Below the pieces are notes generated by a model that saw only the letters and a program-made list of their open reading frames with translations, was not told the DNA's origin and did no database searches. 64,000 bases of DNA from an uncultured Gammaproteobacteria bacterium (GTDB taxonomy: Bacteria; Pseudomonadota; Gammaproteobacteria; HK1). The stretch lies in contig OY282378.1 of the NCBI GenBank assembly GCA_958295835.1, positions 1,319,001 to 1,383,000 on the forward strand, read 5' to 3'. The first letter of the stretch is position 1. The number at the start of each line of letters is the position of its first letter. Position numbers and translations under genes: made by a program. This document shows positions 1-7,804 of this stretch, one piece after another.

Positions 1-2
1 CC

Positions 3-593
3 GGCGTCCTGTACTGCGTCGGCCCCAACGACAGGCATCGGATCACGCGGGACGACGAGGGCCTGCGCATCATCAGCGTCTTCAACCCGCCGATAGAAGG
101 CGGGGAAACCCACGACGAGGACGGCGCCTATCCGCCGACGGGCGAGATTCCTCCCGGCAAGGCACGCATGTTCGTGAAGACGGTCGAGGACGTACGCGCC
201 GCCGGACACGAGCTCGCACTCGCCGGCGGCGCGATCACCAGCACCCGCTACCTGAGCGTCGCCGACAACCTGGGATTCTCGCTCCACGGCGTGCGCCTGA
301 AGGCCGGTGCCGCCGTCGAGCTCTGGTACAAGCACCACTGGGAGGCGAACCTGATACTCGAAGGCGCGGTGGCGCTGAAGGACCACGCGAGCGGCGAGAC
401 GCACCACCTCGGCCCCGGTGCGCTCTACCTGGTCGGTCCTGCCGACCGCCACCGGATCGAAGCGGTGGACGACGTGCATCTCATCAGCGTGTTCAACCCG
501 CCGCTGACCGGTCGGGAGCATCATGACGAAGATGGCGCCTTTCCGCCGACCGGGCCGATCCCGCCGGGACCGTCGCGGTCGGGAGAAGCGTAG
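3..593 (+). CDS. Tandem ectoine-synthase-like (EctC) double cupin protein, 5' partial
   Basis: The reading frame is open from the window edge through the ATG at 168 to the stop at 593, so the protein continues upstream. Two EctC-type cupins are read in one frame. The end of domain 1 has SVFNPPIEGGETHDEDG, and domain 2 (from 168) has WYKHHWEANLILEG, LYLVGPADRH and SVFNPPLTGREHHDEDG. The Glu, Tyr and His that bind iron in ectoine synthase appear kept in domain 2. The Cys normally preceding VFNPP is Ser in both copies, and the usual NW before S-TR is replaced. EctC is normally a single domain of about 130 residues. No ectA or ectB is seen, so ectoine synthesis is not proven; a related cyclase or hydrolase acting on an N-acyl diamino acid is possible. 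A TauD-type dioxygenase follows after 73 bp. Confidence 0.8.
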   Translation, partial: GVLYCVGPNDRHRITRDDEGLRIISVFNPPIEGGETHDEDGAYPPTGEIPPGKARMFVKTVEDVRAAGHELALAGGAITSTRYLSVADNLGFSLHGVRLKAGAAVELWYKHHWEANLILEGAVALKDHASGETHHLGPGALYLVGPADRHRIEAVDDVHLISVFNPPLTGREHHDEDGAFPPTGPIPPGPSRSGEA

Positions 594-666
594 CGTTGGA
601 GTTCATATCCTCCGTACCACTCCCTCCGATGTTCGTGCGCACACCGCGCCGCACCGGGAGTCGCCG

Positions 667-1587
667 ATGAATACCCTGGATACGCTCGAAGTGGTCCCGA
701 CCGGCGCCGCGCTCGGCGCCGAGGTCCGCGGCCTGGACCTGACGCTTCCTGTTTCGGATGCGATCGCGCAAACGCTGCGTGATGCATGGTACGAACATCT
801 CGTGTTGCTCTTCCGCGGCCAGGACCTTGGCGACGACGCCATCATGCGCACCGCCGACATCTTCGGTGGCTCCCAGGGAAGCGGAGCGCATTCGTATTTC
901 AACCGGAACGCCGCGGCGTTCAATCCGCACCGGGTGGAGGGCTATCCAGCGATCCTGGCGGTCACGAACCTGGACGAGAACGGCGAGCCGACCCTCGACA
1001 ACGGGGGGCTCGGCAGCCACGAGGTGGTATGGCACAGCGACAACTCCTACATCGAGGTACCGCCCGCCGGCAGCCTGCTCCACGCCATCGAGATCCCGAT
1101 CGGAGGAGGCGGAAATACGTCGTTCAACAACCAGTACCTCGCGTACGAAACGTTGCCGGCCGAGCTCGAGGAGGCGATCGAAGGCCGCTGTCAAATCCAT
1201 GACGCGAGCCGCAACAGCGCCGGGGTGCTGCGCCCCGGGGTGATGTCGCCGGAGAAGCCGGAGGACGTCCAGGGTCCGGCCCATCCTCTGGTGCGCGTGC
1301 ACCCGCATACGGGGCGCCGCGCGCTCTATCTCGGGCGGCGGCGCACCTGGCCGTCGAACTACGTCGTGGGCCTGCCGAACGATGAGAGCGAAGCCTTGCT
1401 CGACGCACTCTGGGCGCACGCGACGAAGCCCGAATTCGCGTGGGAGCACGTATGGCGCGACGGCGACACGGTGCTGTGGGACAACCGATGCGCGATGCAC
1501 TACCGCACACCCATCGACCCGACACGGCGGCGTGTGATGCACAGGATTCAAATCGCCGGGGAGGCGGTCGTCGCGCCCTGGGCCTGA
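667..1587 (+). CDS. TauD/TfdA-family Fe(II)/2-oxoglutarate dioxygenase
   Basis: A 306-residue member of the taurine dioxygenase family, which hydroxylates small sulfonates, amines or acids using Fe(II) and 2-oxoglutarate. The metal triad is visible as WHSD (H123, D125) and the distal His in CAMHYR (H278). A basic RRRVMHR stretch supplies the 2-oxoglutarate-binding Arg. The ATG at 667 has GGGAG just upstream. The frame is open further upstream but lacks family similarity there. The gene sits between an EctC-like protein and an SDR, which suggests a short oxidation pathway, but the substrate cannot be named. The last six codons (VAPWA-stop) are echoed 60 bp downstream. Confidence 0.85.
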   Translation: MNTLDTLEVVPTGAALGAEVRGLDLTLPVSDAIAQTLRDAWYEHLVLLFRGQDLGDDAIMRTADIFGGSQGSGAHSYFNRNAAAFNPHRVEGYPAILAVTNLDENGEPTLDNGGLGSHEVVWHSDNSYIEVPPAGSLLHAIEIPIGGGGNTSFNNQYLAYETLPAELEEAIEGRCQIHDASRNSAGVLRPGVMSPEKPEDVQGPAHPLVRVHPHTGRRALYLGRRRTWPSNYVVGLPNDESEALLDALWAHATKPEFAWEHVWRDGDTVLWDNRCAMHYRTPIDPTRRRVMHRIQIAGEAVVAPWA

Positions 1588-1650
1588 TGGCCGACCCGTC
1601 CCGATCGGCTTCGAGGCCAGGCGGATGGCGTCGCGCCTTGGGCGTAACGG
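1563..1650 (+). repeat. Imperfect 60-bp tandem duplication of the dioxygenase gene end
   Basis: GTC GCG CCC TGG GCC TGA at 1570-1587 recurs at 1630-1647 as GTC GCG CCT TGG GCG TAA, in the same frame and exactly 60 bp downstream. Both read VAPWA-stop and some preceding bases also match. It looks like a short tandem duplication or the tail of a decayed second copy. The rest of the 174-bp gap to the SDR gene shows no gene. Confidence 0.6.
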
Positions 1651-1761
1651 CGGACCGGCATGTCTCACCCTGCGGGGACGGGCATCGCTTGTCGAGGTAA
1701 TCTTGCAGACCGGATGGATGGGAGTCGGCGGGCGGTCAGGGGACACGCCACGGAGGACAGG

Positions 1762-2520
1762 ATGCGTCTCGATGGAAAGGTAGCGATCGTCACCGGGGGT
1801 GGTGCGGGCTTCGGCGAGGGGATCTGTCGGCGCTTCGCGGCGGAAGGCGCCCGGGTGATCGTCAACGACGTCAACGAGCAGGACGGCCGCCGGGTGGCCG
1901 ATGCCATCGGCGAGGCGGGTGGCGAAGCGCGGTTCGTATATGCGGACGTATCGCGCGATGCGGACACCGGCCGGCTCGTCGCGGAGGCGGTGGACCGCCA
2001 TGGCCGCCTCGACATCATGGTCAACAATGCCGGCGTGCCGCAGCGCGGCCAGCCGATGGAGAACGTCACCGAGGACGAGTTCGACCGTATCTTCGCGGTC
2101 AACGTCAAGGCGCTGTTCTGGTCGGCGAAGCACACCGTGCCGCTCATGCGCCAGGCGGGTGGCGGCTGCATCATCCACACCGCCTCCACCGCGGCGCTCA
2201 GCCCGCGTCCCGGACTGGTCTGGTACAACGGCTCCAAGGGCGCGGTGAACACCATCACGCAGTCGATGGCGATCGAGCTTGCCCCCGATCGGATCCGGGT
2301 GAACGCGGTGTGTCCGGTGGCGGGTGAGACCCGGATGCTGGCCGAATTCCTGGGCGGCAGGGTCACTCCCGAAATGCACGCCAGGTTCATGAGCACGGTT
2401 CCCCTCGGGAGGCTGAGCCAGCCGGCGGACGTCGCCAACGCGGTCCTGTTCCTGGCGTCGGACGACGCGGAGTTCCTGACCGGGGTCTGTCTGCCGGTGG
2501 ACGGCGGGCGGACGATCTGA
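1762..2520 (+). CDS. Short-chain dehydrogenase/reductase (SDR), FabG-like
   Basis: A classical SDR of 252 residues and a cytosolic NAD(P)-dependent alcohol/ketone oxidoreductase. The cofactor motif TGGGAGFGEG lies at residues 11-20, NNAG at 88-91, and the catalytic Ser142, Tyr155 and Lys159 in ASTAA and YNGSK. The acidic residue after the second strand (VNDV) favours NAD over NADP. The start at 1762 is chosen because GGAGG lies a few bases upstream and the protein begins like its family (MRLDGKVAIVTGG). It probably oxidises or reduces the product of the preceding dioxygenase, which is an inference from position only. The stop faces the stop of the convergent hydrolase 35 bp away. Confidence 0.9.
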   Translation: MRLDGKVAIVTGGGAGFGEGICRRFAAEGARVIVNDVNEQDGRRVADAIGEAGGEARFVYADVSRDADTGRLVAEAVDRHGRLDIMVNNAGVPQRGQPMENVTEDEFDRIFAVNVKALFWSAKHTVPLMRQAGGGCIIHTASTAALSPRPGLVWYNGSKGAVNTITQSMAIELAPDRIRVNAVCPVAGETRMLAEFLGGRVTPEMHARFMSTVPLGRLSQPADVANAVLFLASDDAEFLTGVCLPVDGGRTI

Positions 2521-2555
2521 CGAGCTTCCCGTATCGCGCCTGCCGGAGGCCCGGG

Positions 2556-3374
2556 TCAGGAGTCGCGGTGCTCGTCGAGAAAGGCGAGTACGCCCTCGTT
2601 GAATACCTCCGGAAACTCGATGTTGACGAGGTGCCCGGCCTCGGGGATCACGATGAGCCGCGCGTCGGGGATCTCCGTCGCCATCCGTTCACCGACGGCG
2701 GGGACGGCCAGCGAATCGGCGCCGCCGAACACGAGCAGGGTGGGCACCGCGATGTCCGCAAGGGAGGCGCTGCGGTCATAGAGCGTGCTCGCCTCGATCG
2801 CCTTGATGTAGGACTCCTTGTGCAGCATCGTCATGCTCTCGACGAGGCGCTGGAAGTGGGCATCGGTCGCCCGCGGACCGATGAGCGTCTTCGCGACCAC
2901 CGGCGCGATGTCCTTCGGTTCCTTGCCGGAGACGAGCGGCTCCTTGCGAAGGCGGACGAACTCGGCACGCTTCTCCGGGGTGAGCGCCGCATCGAAGCCG
3001 GGGAAGGTCGCGCAGAGGACGAGGGTCGCGACGCGATGCGGATAGCGGGGGTAGAAGTCCTGCAGGATCCGCCCGCCCATCGAGAGCCCGGCGAGATGCG
3101 CGCGCTCGACCCCGAGATGGTCGAGCAGCCGAGCCAGATCGTGGGAGAAATCGGCGAAGTCGAGGGGGCCTTCGTAGTCGTCGGAAAGGCCGTACCCGCG
3201 GGCATCCCACGCGACGGCGCGAAAGCCGCGGACGGCGAACGCGGGAAGCTGGTCATGCCAGTTCGTCCGGTTGCCCCCGATGCCGTGGAGAAAGACGACG
3301 GCCGGCCCCTCGCCGGCGGTGTCGAAGGCGATGCCGGGCGTGCCGGGGACGCGCTCGGTGGTGATGCCGTTCAT
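2556..3374 (-). CDS. Alpha/beta-fold hydrolase, 3-oxoadipate enol-lactonase-like
   Basis: A soluble hydrolase of 272 residues. The oxyanion-hole HGIGG is near residue 30, the nucleophile elbow GLSMGG gives Ser98, an acidic residue sits in VFGGADSLAVP and the catalytic His in EAGHLVNIE. The family includes enol-lactonases and carboxylesterases acting on small metabolites. It is the last gene of a minus-strand run of seven (9022 to 2556), directly after two ABC permeases, so it probably acts on the imported compound. GGAG precedes the ATG at 3374. The substrate is not recognisable. Confidence 0.85.
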   Translation of the reverse strand: MNGITTERVPGTPGIAFDTAGEGPAVVFLHGIGGNRTNWHDQLPAFAVRGFRAVAWDARGYGLSDDYEGPLDFADFSHDLARLLDHLGVERAHLAGLSMGGRILQDFYPRYPHRVATLVLCATFPGFDAALTPEKRAEFVRLRKEPLVSGKEPKDIAPVVAKTLIGPRATDAHFQRLVESMTMLHKESYIKAIEASTLYDRSASLADIAVPTLLVFGGADSLAVPAVGERMATEIPDARLIVIPEAGHLVNIEFPEVFNEGVLAFLDEHRDS

Positions 3375-3434
3375 GAAAGGCGGCTCCGTGGTGGTGAAGG
3401 TGGATGAAGGCGCATGTGCATGGTACCCGCCGCG

Positions 3435-4220
3435 TCATTCGTAGCGTACGAGGCGTGAGAGCGGGTCGATGATCAGCTTCTCTCCCGCGAAGAAGATGAC
3501 GACGATGGCAAGGCAGGTCGCGAACACCATGGCCGCGTCGGCGGTGATCTGGGCCTGGAGCATGAGATAGCCGAGGCCGCTGTCGGCGCCGAACAGCTCG
3601 GCAACGAGCGCGATCTTCCACCCCACGCCGTACGCGATGCGCACCGCCGCCATCACGTAGGGCGCGAGCAGCGGCAGCACGACGCGGCCGAGTGTCCTGG
3701 CCCGTGAACGGGTGAAGCTGCGAGCCATCTCGACGAGCTCGGCGTCGAGCGCGCGCAGGCCCTCGGACACGTTGATGAGGCAGAACGGGGTCAGGATCAT
3801 CACCTGCACGAACATCACGGAGAAGTTCGAGACGTCGAACCAGATGACTGCGAGGATCGCCCAGCCCACCGACGGGAAGGAGTTGAGCAGCGGCTGCACG
3901 CGGCGCTCCACCACCCATTCGAGCACCGGGACGAGCCGCGCGACCAGGGCGAGCGCAGCGCCGAGCGCCGTCGCGATCACCACCGATCCGACGACCCGCG
4001 CCGCGCTGAGCGCAGTTTCTCCGATGAAGGCGGGGTCGGTGAAGAGCGCCGCGAGCCGGCTCGCGACCGCCCACGGACTCGGCAGCACGTAGTCGGGAAA
4101 GCGCATCGACAGCGCCCACCACCCGAGCACGACCAGCACCACCGTACCTTCGCCCATGAGCCGTTGCGCGAGACGCATCGACCCGGTCTGCCCGACGTGT
4201 TTCCGGCCGGCGTGCCTCAT
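3435..4220 (-). CDS. ABC transporter permease, NitT/TauT (SsuC/TauC) type
   Basis: An inner-membrane permease of about 261 residues with roughly six hydrophobic helices. The EAA-type cytoplasmic loop is seen as ALDAELVEMARSFTRSRARTL in the middle of the protein, followed by VVLPLLAPYVMAAVRI. It belongs to the family that imports nitrate, sulfonates, taurine or pyrimidine precursors. An internal ATG at 4178 is an alternative start; 4220 lies 16 bp after the stop of the upstream permease and fits translational coupling. It pairs with the adjacent homologous permease, so the channel is probably a heterodimer. Confidence 0.88.
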   Translation of the reverse strand: MRHAGRKHVGQTGSMRLAQRLMGEGTVVLVVLGWWALSMRFPDYVLPSPWAVASRLAALFTDPAFIGETALSAARVVGSVVIATALGAALALVARLVPVLEWVVERRVQPLLNSFPSVGWAILAVIWFDVSNFSVMFVQVMILTPFCLINVSEGLRALDAELVEMARSFTRSRARTLGRVVLPLLAPYVMAAVRIAYGVGWKIALVAELFGADSGLGYLMLQAQITADAAMVFATCLAIVVIFFAGEKLIIDPLSRLVRYE

Positions 4221-4236
4221 TCAGCGTATCCCGTAT

Positions 4237-5010
4237 TCACCGGGTCTCGTAATGCATGGAGAGTCGCGCCTGGAGCGGAGCGAACACGAAGCGGTCCGTC
4301 GCGTAGACGAACGCGATGATGAGGACGATGACGACGAGGATCAGAGTGGTGTCGAACTCCTGGCGCGCGAGGTTGAACAGGTAGCCGAAACCCGCGTTGC
4401 CTCCGAACAGCTCGGCGGTGAGCGCGACCTTCCACGCGACGCCGAAGCTCAGCCGCAGGGTGGCGAACGCGAACGGAAGCAGCGACGGCGCCACCAGCAG
4501 CAGCATCTCGCGCGACCGTCGCCGGCCAAAGCTGCGCGCCATCTCCATGAGCTCGGGATCGAGCGCGTCGAGCCCCGTGCGCATGTTGACGAGGGCGAAC
4601 GGGGTGAGCACCGCCGCGATCGCGAACACCACGGTGACGTGGTCGAGCCCGAACCAGATGACCGCCAGCAGGGTCCATCCGATGCCCGAGAACGAGTTGA
4701 GGAATGGCCCGATGCGCCCGTGTACGAGATGAACGAACACCGGTACGTAGTGCGCGAGCAGTGCGAGCGCGGTGCCGAGGACGAAGGCGGCGGCGAGGGC
4801 GGCGAAGATATGCCCGATCGACACCGCCATGTGGCGCAACGAGTAGGCGTCGGTGAGGAACGCCGCGACCCCGCGCGCCACCTCCCAGGGTCCGGGCAGC
4901 AGGTAGTCGGGGACCTGCGAGGCGTAAGCGGCCCACGCCGCGACGAAGACGATCGCCGCCGCGTGGGCCGTCCAGCGCTTTGCGCGAAGCGTGGACTCGG
5001 CCGCGAGCAC
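4237..5010 (-). CDS. ABC transporter permease, NitT/TauT (SsuC/TauC) type
   Basis: A 257-residue inner-membrane permease, starting GTG, homologous to its downstream neighbour. It has several membrane segments and an EAA-type loop (ALDPELMEMARSFGRRRSR) that contacts the ATPase. The pair of non-identical permeases, the ATPase at 6002-6823 and the binding protein at 5043-6020 form one importer. The gene begins 32 bp after the binding-protein stop in the same minus-strand operon. Family membership is clear, but the substrate is not. Confidence 0.88.
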   Translation of the reverse strand: MLAAESTLRAKRWTAHAAAIVFVAAWAAYASQVPDYLLPGPWEVARGVAAFLTDAYSLRHMAVSIGHIFAALAAAFVLGTALALLAHYVPVFVHLVHGRIGPFLNSFSGIGWTLLAVIWFGLDHVTVVFAIAAVLTPFALVNMRTGLDALDPELMEMARSFGRRRSREMLLLVAPSLLPFAFATLRLSFGVAWKVALTAELFGGNAGFGYLFNLARQEFDTTLILVVIVLIIAFVYATDRFVFAPLQARLSMHYETR

Positions 5011-5042
5011 GGGGATGCGCTATGCGGTTCGGGCGTCCGGAT

Positions 5043-6020
5043 TCACTCGCGGATCGCGTGCTCCCAGATGACGTCGGCCGCGTTCGGGTACTCCTTGAGG
5101 ATCCCCATCTCCTTGGAGAACTCCCATACCTTCTGCATCGCGAGGACGTCGCCGTCGGACACCGCGGCGGGTATCTGCGAGAACGTCGCGAACCACTCCC
5201 GGAAGAAATCCGGATCGATGTTCTTCTCCTTGCCGACCGCGGTGAAGACCTCGTCCGGATGGTCGAGCGCGTACCGGACCGACGCCCTGAACAGCCGCGC
5301 GAACGCCTTGAACGCCTCGGGGCGCGCCGCGAGCTTGTCCGGGTAGCCGACGTAGACGGCGGCGACGGTCGGTATGCCGAAGATCTCGACGTTGTCCTTC
5401 GCGGCCGGGACCACCGAGCGGAACTCTCCGCTCCTGATCGCCTTGTACGCCTGCGCGTGGATGAGGGTGCCCGCGTCGATTCGGTCGGATGCGAGGGCGG
5501 CGGGGATCGACGGCGCGGGCACCTGCACCCACTCCGAGTCACCGCCCTGGAAGCTCACGTTGTGGCCGTACTTCTTCCACAGCGCGATGCGGATGAGGGT
5601 GATGCCGGTGGATTGCAGGGAGTAGACGCCGATCTTCCTGCCCTTGAGGTCGCCGGCGGTGCGGATGGGGCTGTCCTTCTTCACCCAGATGTCGCCGCTG
5701 TGCGCCTTGTTGCGGGAGCGGAGCCCCGTCGCGAGGACCGCCAGATCGAGTCCTTTCGACTTCGCCCGCGGGATCGCCATCACCGCGGTCTGGATGACGT
5801 CGTACTTCTTCGACACCGTCGACTGGATGAGCGCGGGGATCGCAAGCCCCCTGGCTTCGATTCGGACCCCGGGCTCGGACACCTTGCCGTGGTTGATCGC
5901 CCAGAAGGCGGCGTCGTGCGATGGGTCGAGCAGGTGCGCGACGGCGATGGTCTCCTCGGCGTCCACGTGCGCGGAGACGGCGAGCGCTACGAGCGCGGCG
6001 GTCAGGGTTTTTCTGAACAC
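5043..6020 (-). CDS. Periplasmic substrate-binding protein, NMT1/THI5 (SsuA/TauA-like)
   Basis: A 325-residue protein with a Sec signal peptide (MFRKTLTAALVALAVSAHVDA) and the fold of NitT/TauT-type binding proteins: an early IAVAHLL strand, DLKGRKIGVYS at the second-lobe hinge, and a C-terminal helix-rich end. The start is GTG at 6020, overlapping the ATPase gene by 19 bp, so translation is probably coupled. It delivers the ligand to the two permeases that follow. Relatives bind sulfonates, nitrate, bicarbonate or thiamine precursors; nothing here fixes the ligand. Confidence 0.85.
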   Translation of the reverse strand: MFRKTLTAALVALAVSAHVDAEETIAVAHLLDPSHDAAFWAINHGKVSEPGVRIEARGLAIPALIQSTVSKKYDVIQTAVMAIPRAKSKGLDLAVLATGLRSRNKAHSGDIWVKKDSPIRTAGDLKGRKIGVYSLQSTGITLIRIALWKKYGHNVSFQGGDSEWVQVPAPSIPAALASDRIDAGTLIHAQAYKAIRSGEFRSVVPAAKDNVEIFGIPTVAAVYVGYPDKLAARPEAFKAFARLFRASVRYALDHPDEVFTAVGKEKNIDPDFFREWFATFSQIPAAVSDGDVLAMQKVWEFSKEMGILKEYPNAADVIWEHAIRE

Positions 6021-6823
6021 GGTTCACTTCCTCTTCGTGGGTGGGTGGTCCTGAGTTTCACGGCCTGGCGGCTCTCGAGCATCTCGAAACGCGCGTGCAG
6101 GCGCTCGCGATGCGCACGCAGCGCCGGGCTCGTGTCGAGATCGCGGGGGCGGGGCTCGGCGATCTCGATCGTCTCCAGCACGCGGGTCGGCTTCCCCGAG
6201 AAGAGCAGGATCCGGTCCGCGAGCACGAGCGCCTCGTCGACGTCGTGCGTGACGAAGACGATGGTCTTCCCGGTGCGCTGCCAGATCGAGACGATCCCGC
6301 TGCGCATGCGCCGCCGGGTGTTGAGGTCGAGGGCGGAGAAGGGCTCGTCCATCAGGACGATGCGCGGCTCCACGGACAACGCGCGGGCGATCGCGACGCG
6401 CTGGCGCTCGCCCCCGGAGAGCGCGCGGGGGTACTTGCCGAGATCGGCGCCGAGCCCGACCAGATCGAGCAGCTCTCGCGCCCGCGCCTCCATGTCGCGC
6501 TTCGCCATCCCGCCGAAGCGAAGCTGCATCCCGAGCACCACGTTGCCCACGGCATCCCGCCAGGGCACGAGTCGCGGGGACTGGAAGACGTAGGCGAGGT
6601 GAGGCCACGCCTCACCGGGCGGCTGGCCGAACACCTCCACGCGGCCATCGTCGACCTTCAGAAGATCCCCGATGAGGCGCAGCGCCGTCGACTTCCCGCA
6701 CCCCGACGGTCCGAGGATGCACAGGAACTCGCCGTCCCGGACATGGAAGTCGAGAGACGCATAGATGGCCTCCCCGCCGAGCTCCAGATGGAGCCCACGG
6801 CAGCGGATGGCGTCATCGGGCAT
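6002..6823 (-). CDS. ABC transporter ATPase, NitT/TauT (SsuB/TauB) type
   Basis: A 273-residue cytoplasmic ATPase. The full motif set is present: Walker A GPSGCGKST, Q-loop VFQSPRLVPW, signature LSGGERQRVAIARA, Walker B VLMDEPFSALD, H-loop VTHDVDEA. The GPSGCGKST/VPW style and the following NMT1-type binding protein place it in the nitrate/sulfonate group. The ATG at 6823 is chosen because family similarity begins there. The gene powers the importer encoded by the next three genes. Confidence 0.9.
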   Translation of the reverse strand: MPDDAIRCRGLHLELGGEAIYASLDFHVRDGEFLCILGPSGCGKSTALRLIGDLLKVDDGRVEVFGQPPGEAWPHLAYVFQSPRLVPWRDAVGNVVLGMQLRFGGMAKRDMEARARELLDLVGLGADLGKYPRALSGGERQRVAIARALSVEPRIVLMDEPFSALDLNTRRRMRSGIVSIWQRTGKTIVFVTHDVDEALVLADRILLFSGKPTRVLETIEIAEPRPRDLDTSPALRAHRERLHARFEMLESRQAVKLRTTHPRRGSEPCSEKP

Positions 6824-6857
6824 CCGGGGCCGCCGGCGTATCGGTGCGCGCGGGCGT

Positions 6858-7703
6858 CTATTGCTGGGCCACCCGATCCGCCCATTCGCGGCCGCTGAAC
6901 CAGTAGGCGCGACGCTCCCCCAGCCAGCCGCTCGCCTCGGCTTCCTGGATCCAGTTGTTGAAGAAGTTGAGCGCGTCCGGGTCCCCCTTGCGCAGGGCGA
7001 ACGCCTCGCGGGTCGGCGATAGCTGCTCGTTGGAGACGACATGGATCACGTCGCCGCGGCGCTCGATCTCGAACGCAGCCTTCGGCGGGGTCGAAGAGGC
7101 CGCCTCGATCTTGCCGTTCGTGACCTCCTGGACGCTCAGGACGTCGTCGTCGAAGTAGATCTTGCGGGCCTCGGGGAAGTGGCGGTTCATCGCCTCGGCA
7201 CCGGTCGAGCCGCGGCGCGAGGCGATGGTGACGTCTTCACGGTTCAGATCTGCGAGCCCATTGATCCCCTTCTCCTTCGCGAGCTTCGTATTGGCGATCA
7301 CGATGTAGCCGGTGCGTGCGTACGGGCGGGTGAAATTGACGGTCAGGTTACGCTTGGCGGTCACCGACATGCCGCTGATGATGACGTCGAACTTGCCCGC
7401 GATGAGGGCGGGGATGATGCCGTCCCACGCGGTGGGCACGAAGTTGATGTCCACGCCCATGTCTTCGGCCACCTTCTTCGCGACGTCGATCTCGAACCCG
7501 ATGAGGTCGCCGTTCTTGTCGCGCATGGCCCACGGCACGAACGCCGACAGGCCGATGTTGATGGCGCCGCGCTGCTGGATCGTCAAGAGCACGCTGTCCT
7601 TGGTGAGCGCCTGGCGGGCGTCCTGCGCCGATGCGGCGGCGACGCCCAGAGCCAGCGCGCCGGCCAGCCCGAGCTTCAGTGGAGTGGTCATGAGTCTGTT
7701 CAC
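6858..7703 (-). CDS. Periplasmic solute-binding protein family 3 (polar amino-acid type), orphan
   Basis: A 281-residue exported protein of the GltI/HisJ type. It has a signal peptide ending near ASAQ, then INIGLSAFVPWAMRDKNG, LIGFEIDVAKKVAEDMG, and DVIISGMSVTAKR, the usual ligand-contact region. The GTG at 7703 is preferred over the ATG at 7691 because GGAGG lies eight bases before it. It has no cognate amino-acid permease or ATPase nearby; the next genes belong to an unrelated NitT/TauT importer with its own binding protein. It may serve a transporter encoded elsewhere or act as an accessory sensor. Confidence 0.85.
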   Translation of the reverse strand: MNRLMTTPLKLGLAGALALGVAAASAQDARQALTKDSVLLTIQQRGAINIGLSAFVPWAMRDKNGDLIGFEIDVAKKVAEDMGVDINFVPTAWDGIIPALIAGKFDVIISGMSVTAKRNLTVNFTRPYARTGYIVIANTKLAKEKGINGLADLNREDVTIASRRGSTGAEAMNRHFPEARKIYFDDDVLSVQEVTNGKIEAASSTPPKAAFEIERRGDVIHVVSNEQLSPTREAFALRKGDPDALNFFNNWIQEAEASGWLGERRAYWFSGREWADRVAQQ

Positions 7704-7742
7704 CGGGGGTTCCTCCAAGTGCGATGCCGAGAGTGACGGGAT

Positions 7743-7775
7743 GGGCCCGCCGCCGTCGCACTCGGCGGCGGGCTC
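7743..7775 (-). terminator. GC-rich hairpin between Rieske and binding-protein genes
   Basis: GCCCGCCGCCG at 7745-7755 pairs perfectly with CGGCGGCGGGC at 7763-7773 around a seven-base loop. No T-run follows on either strand, so it is more likely a processing or attenuation structure than a strong intrinsic terminator. It lies between the stop of the Rieske gene (7805) and the start at 7703. Confidence 0.5.
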
Positions 7776-7804
7776 CCTCCGACCAGGCATCCCGATCGTC
7801 CCGA

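Noticed and set aside
493..2379. Long minus-strand open frame opposite the dioxygenase and SDR genes
   Set aside because: It is the antisense shadow of two well-supported genes; its translation is Arg/His-rich without family similarity.
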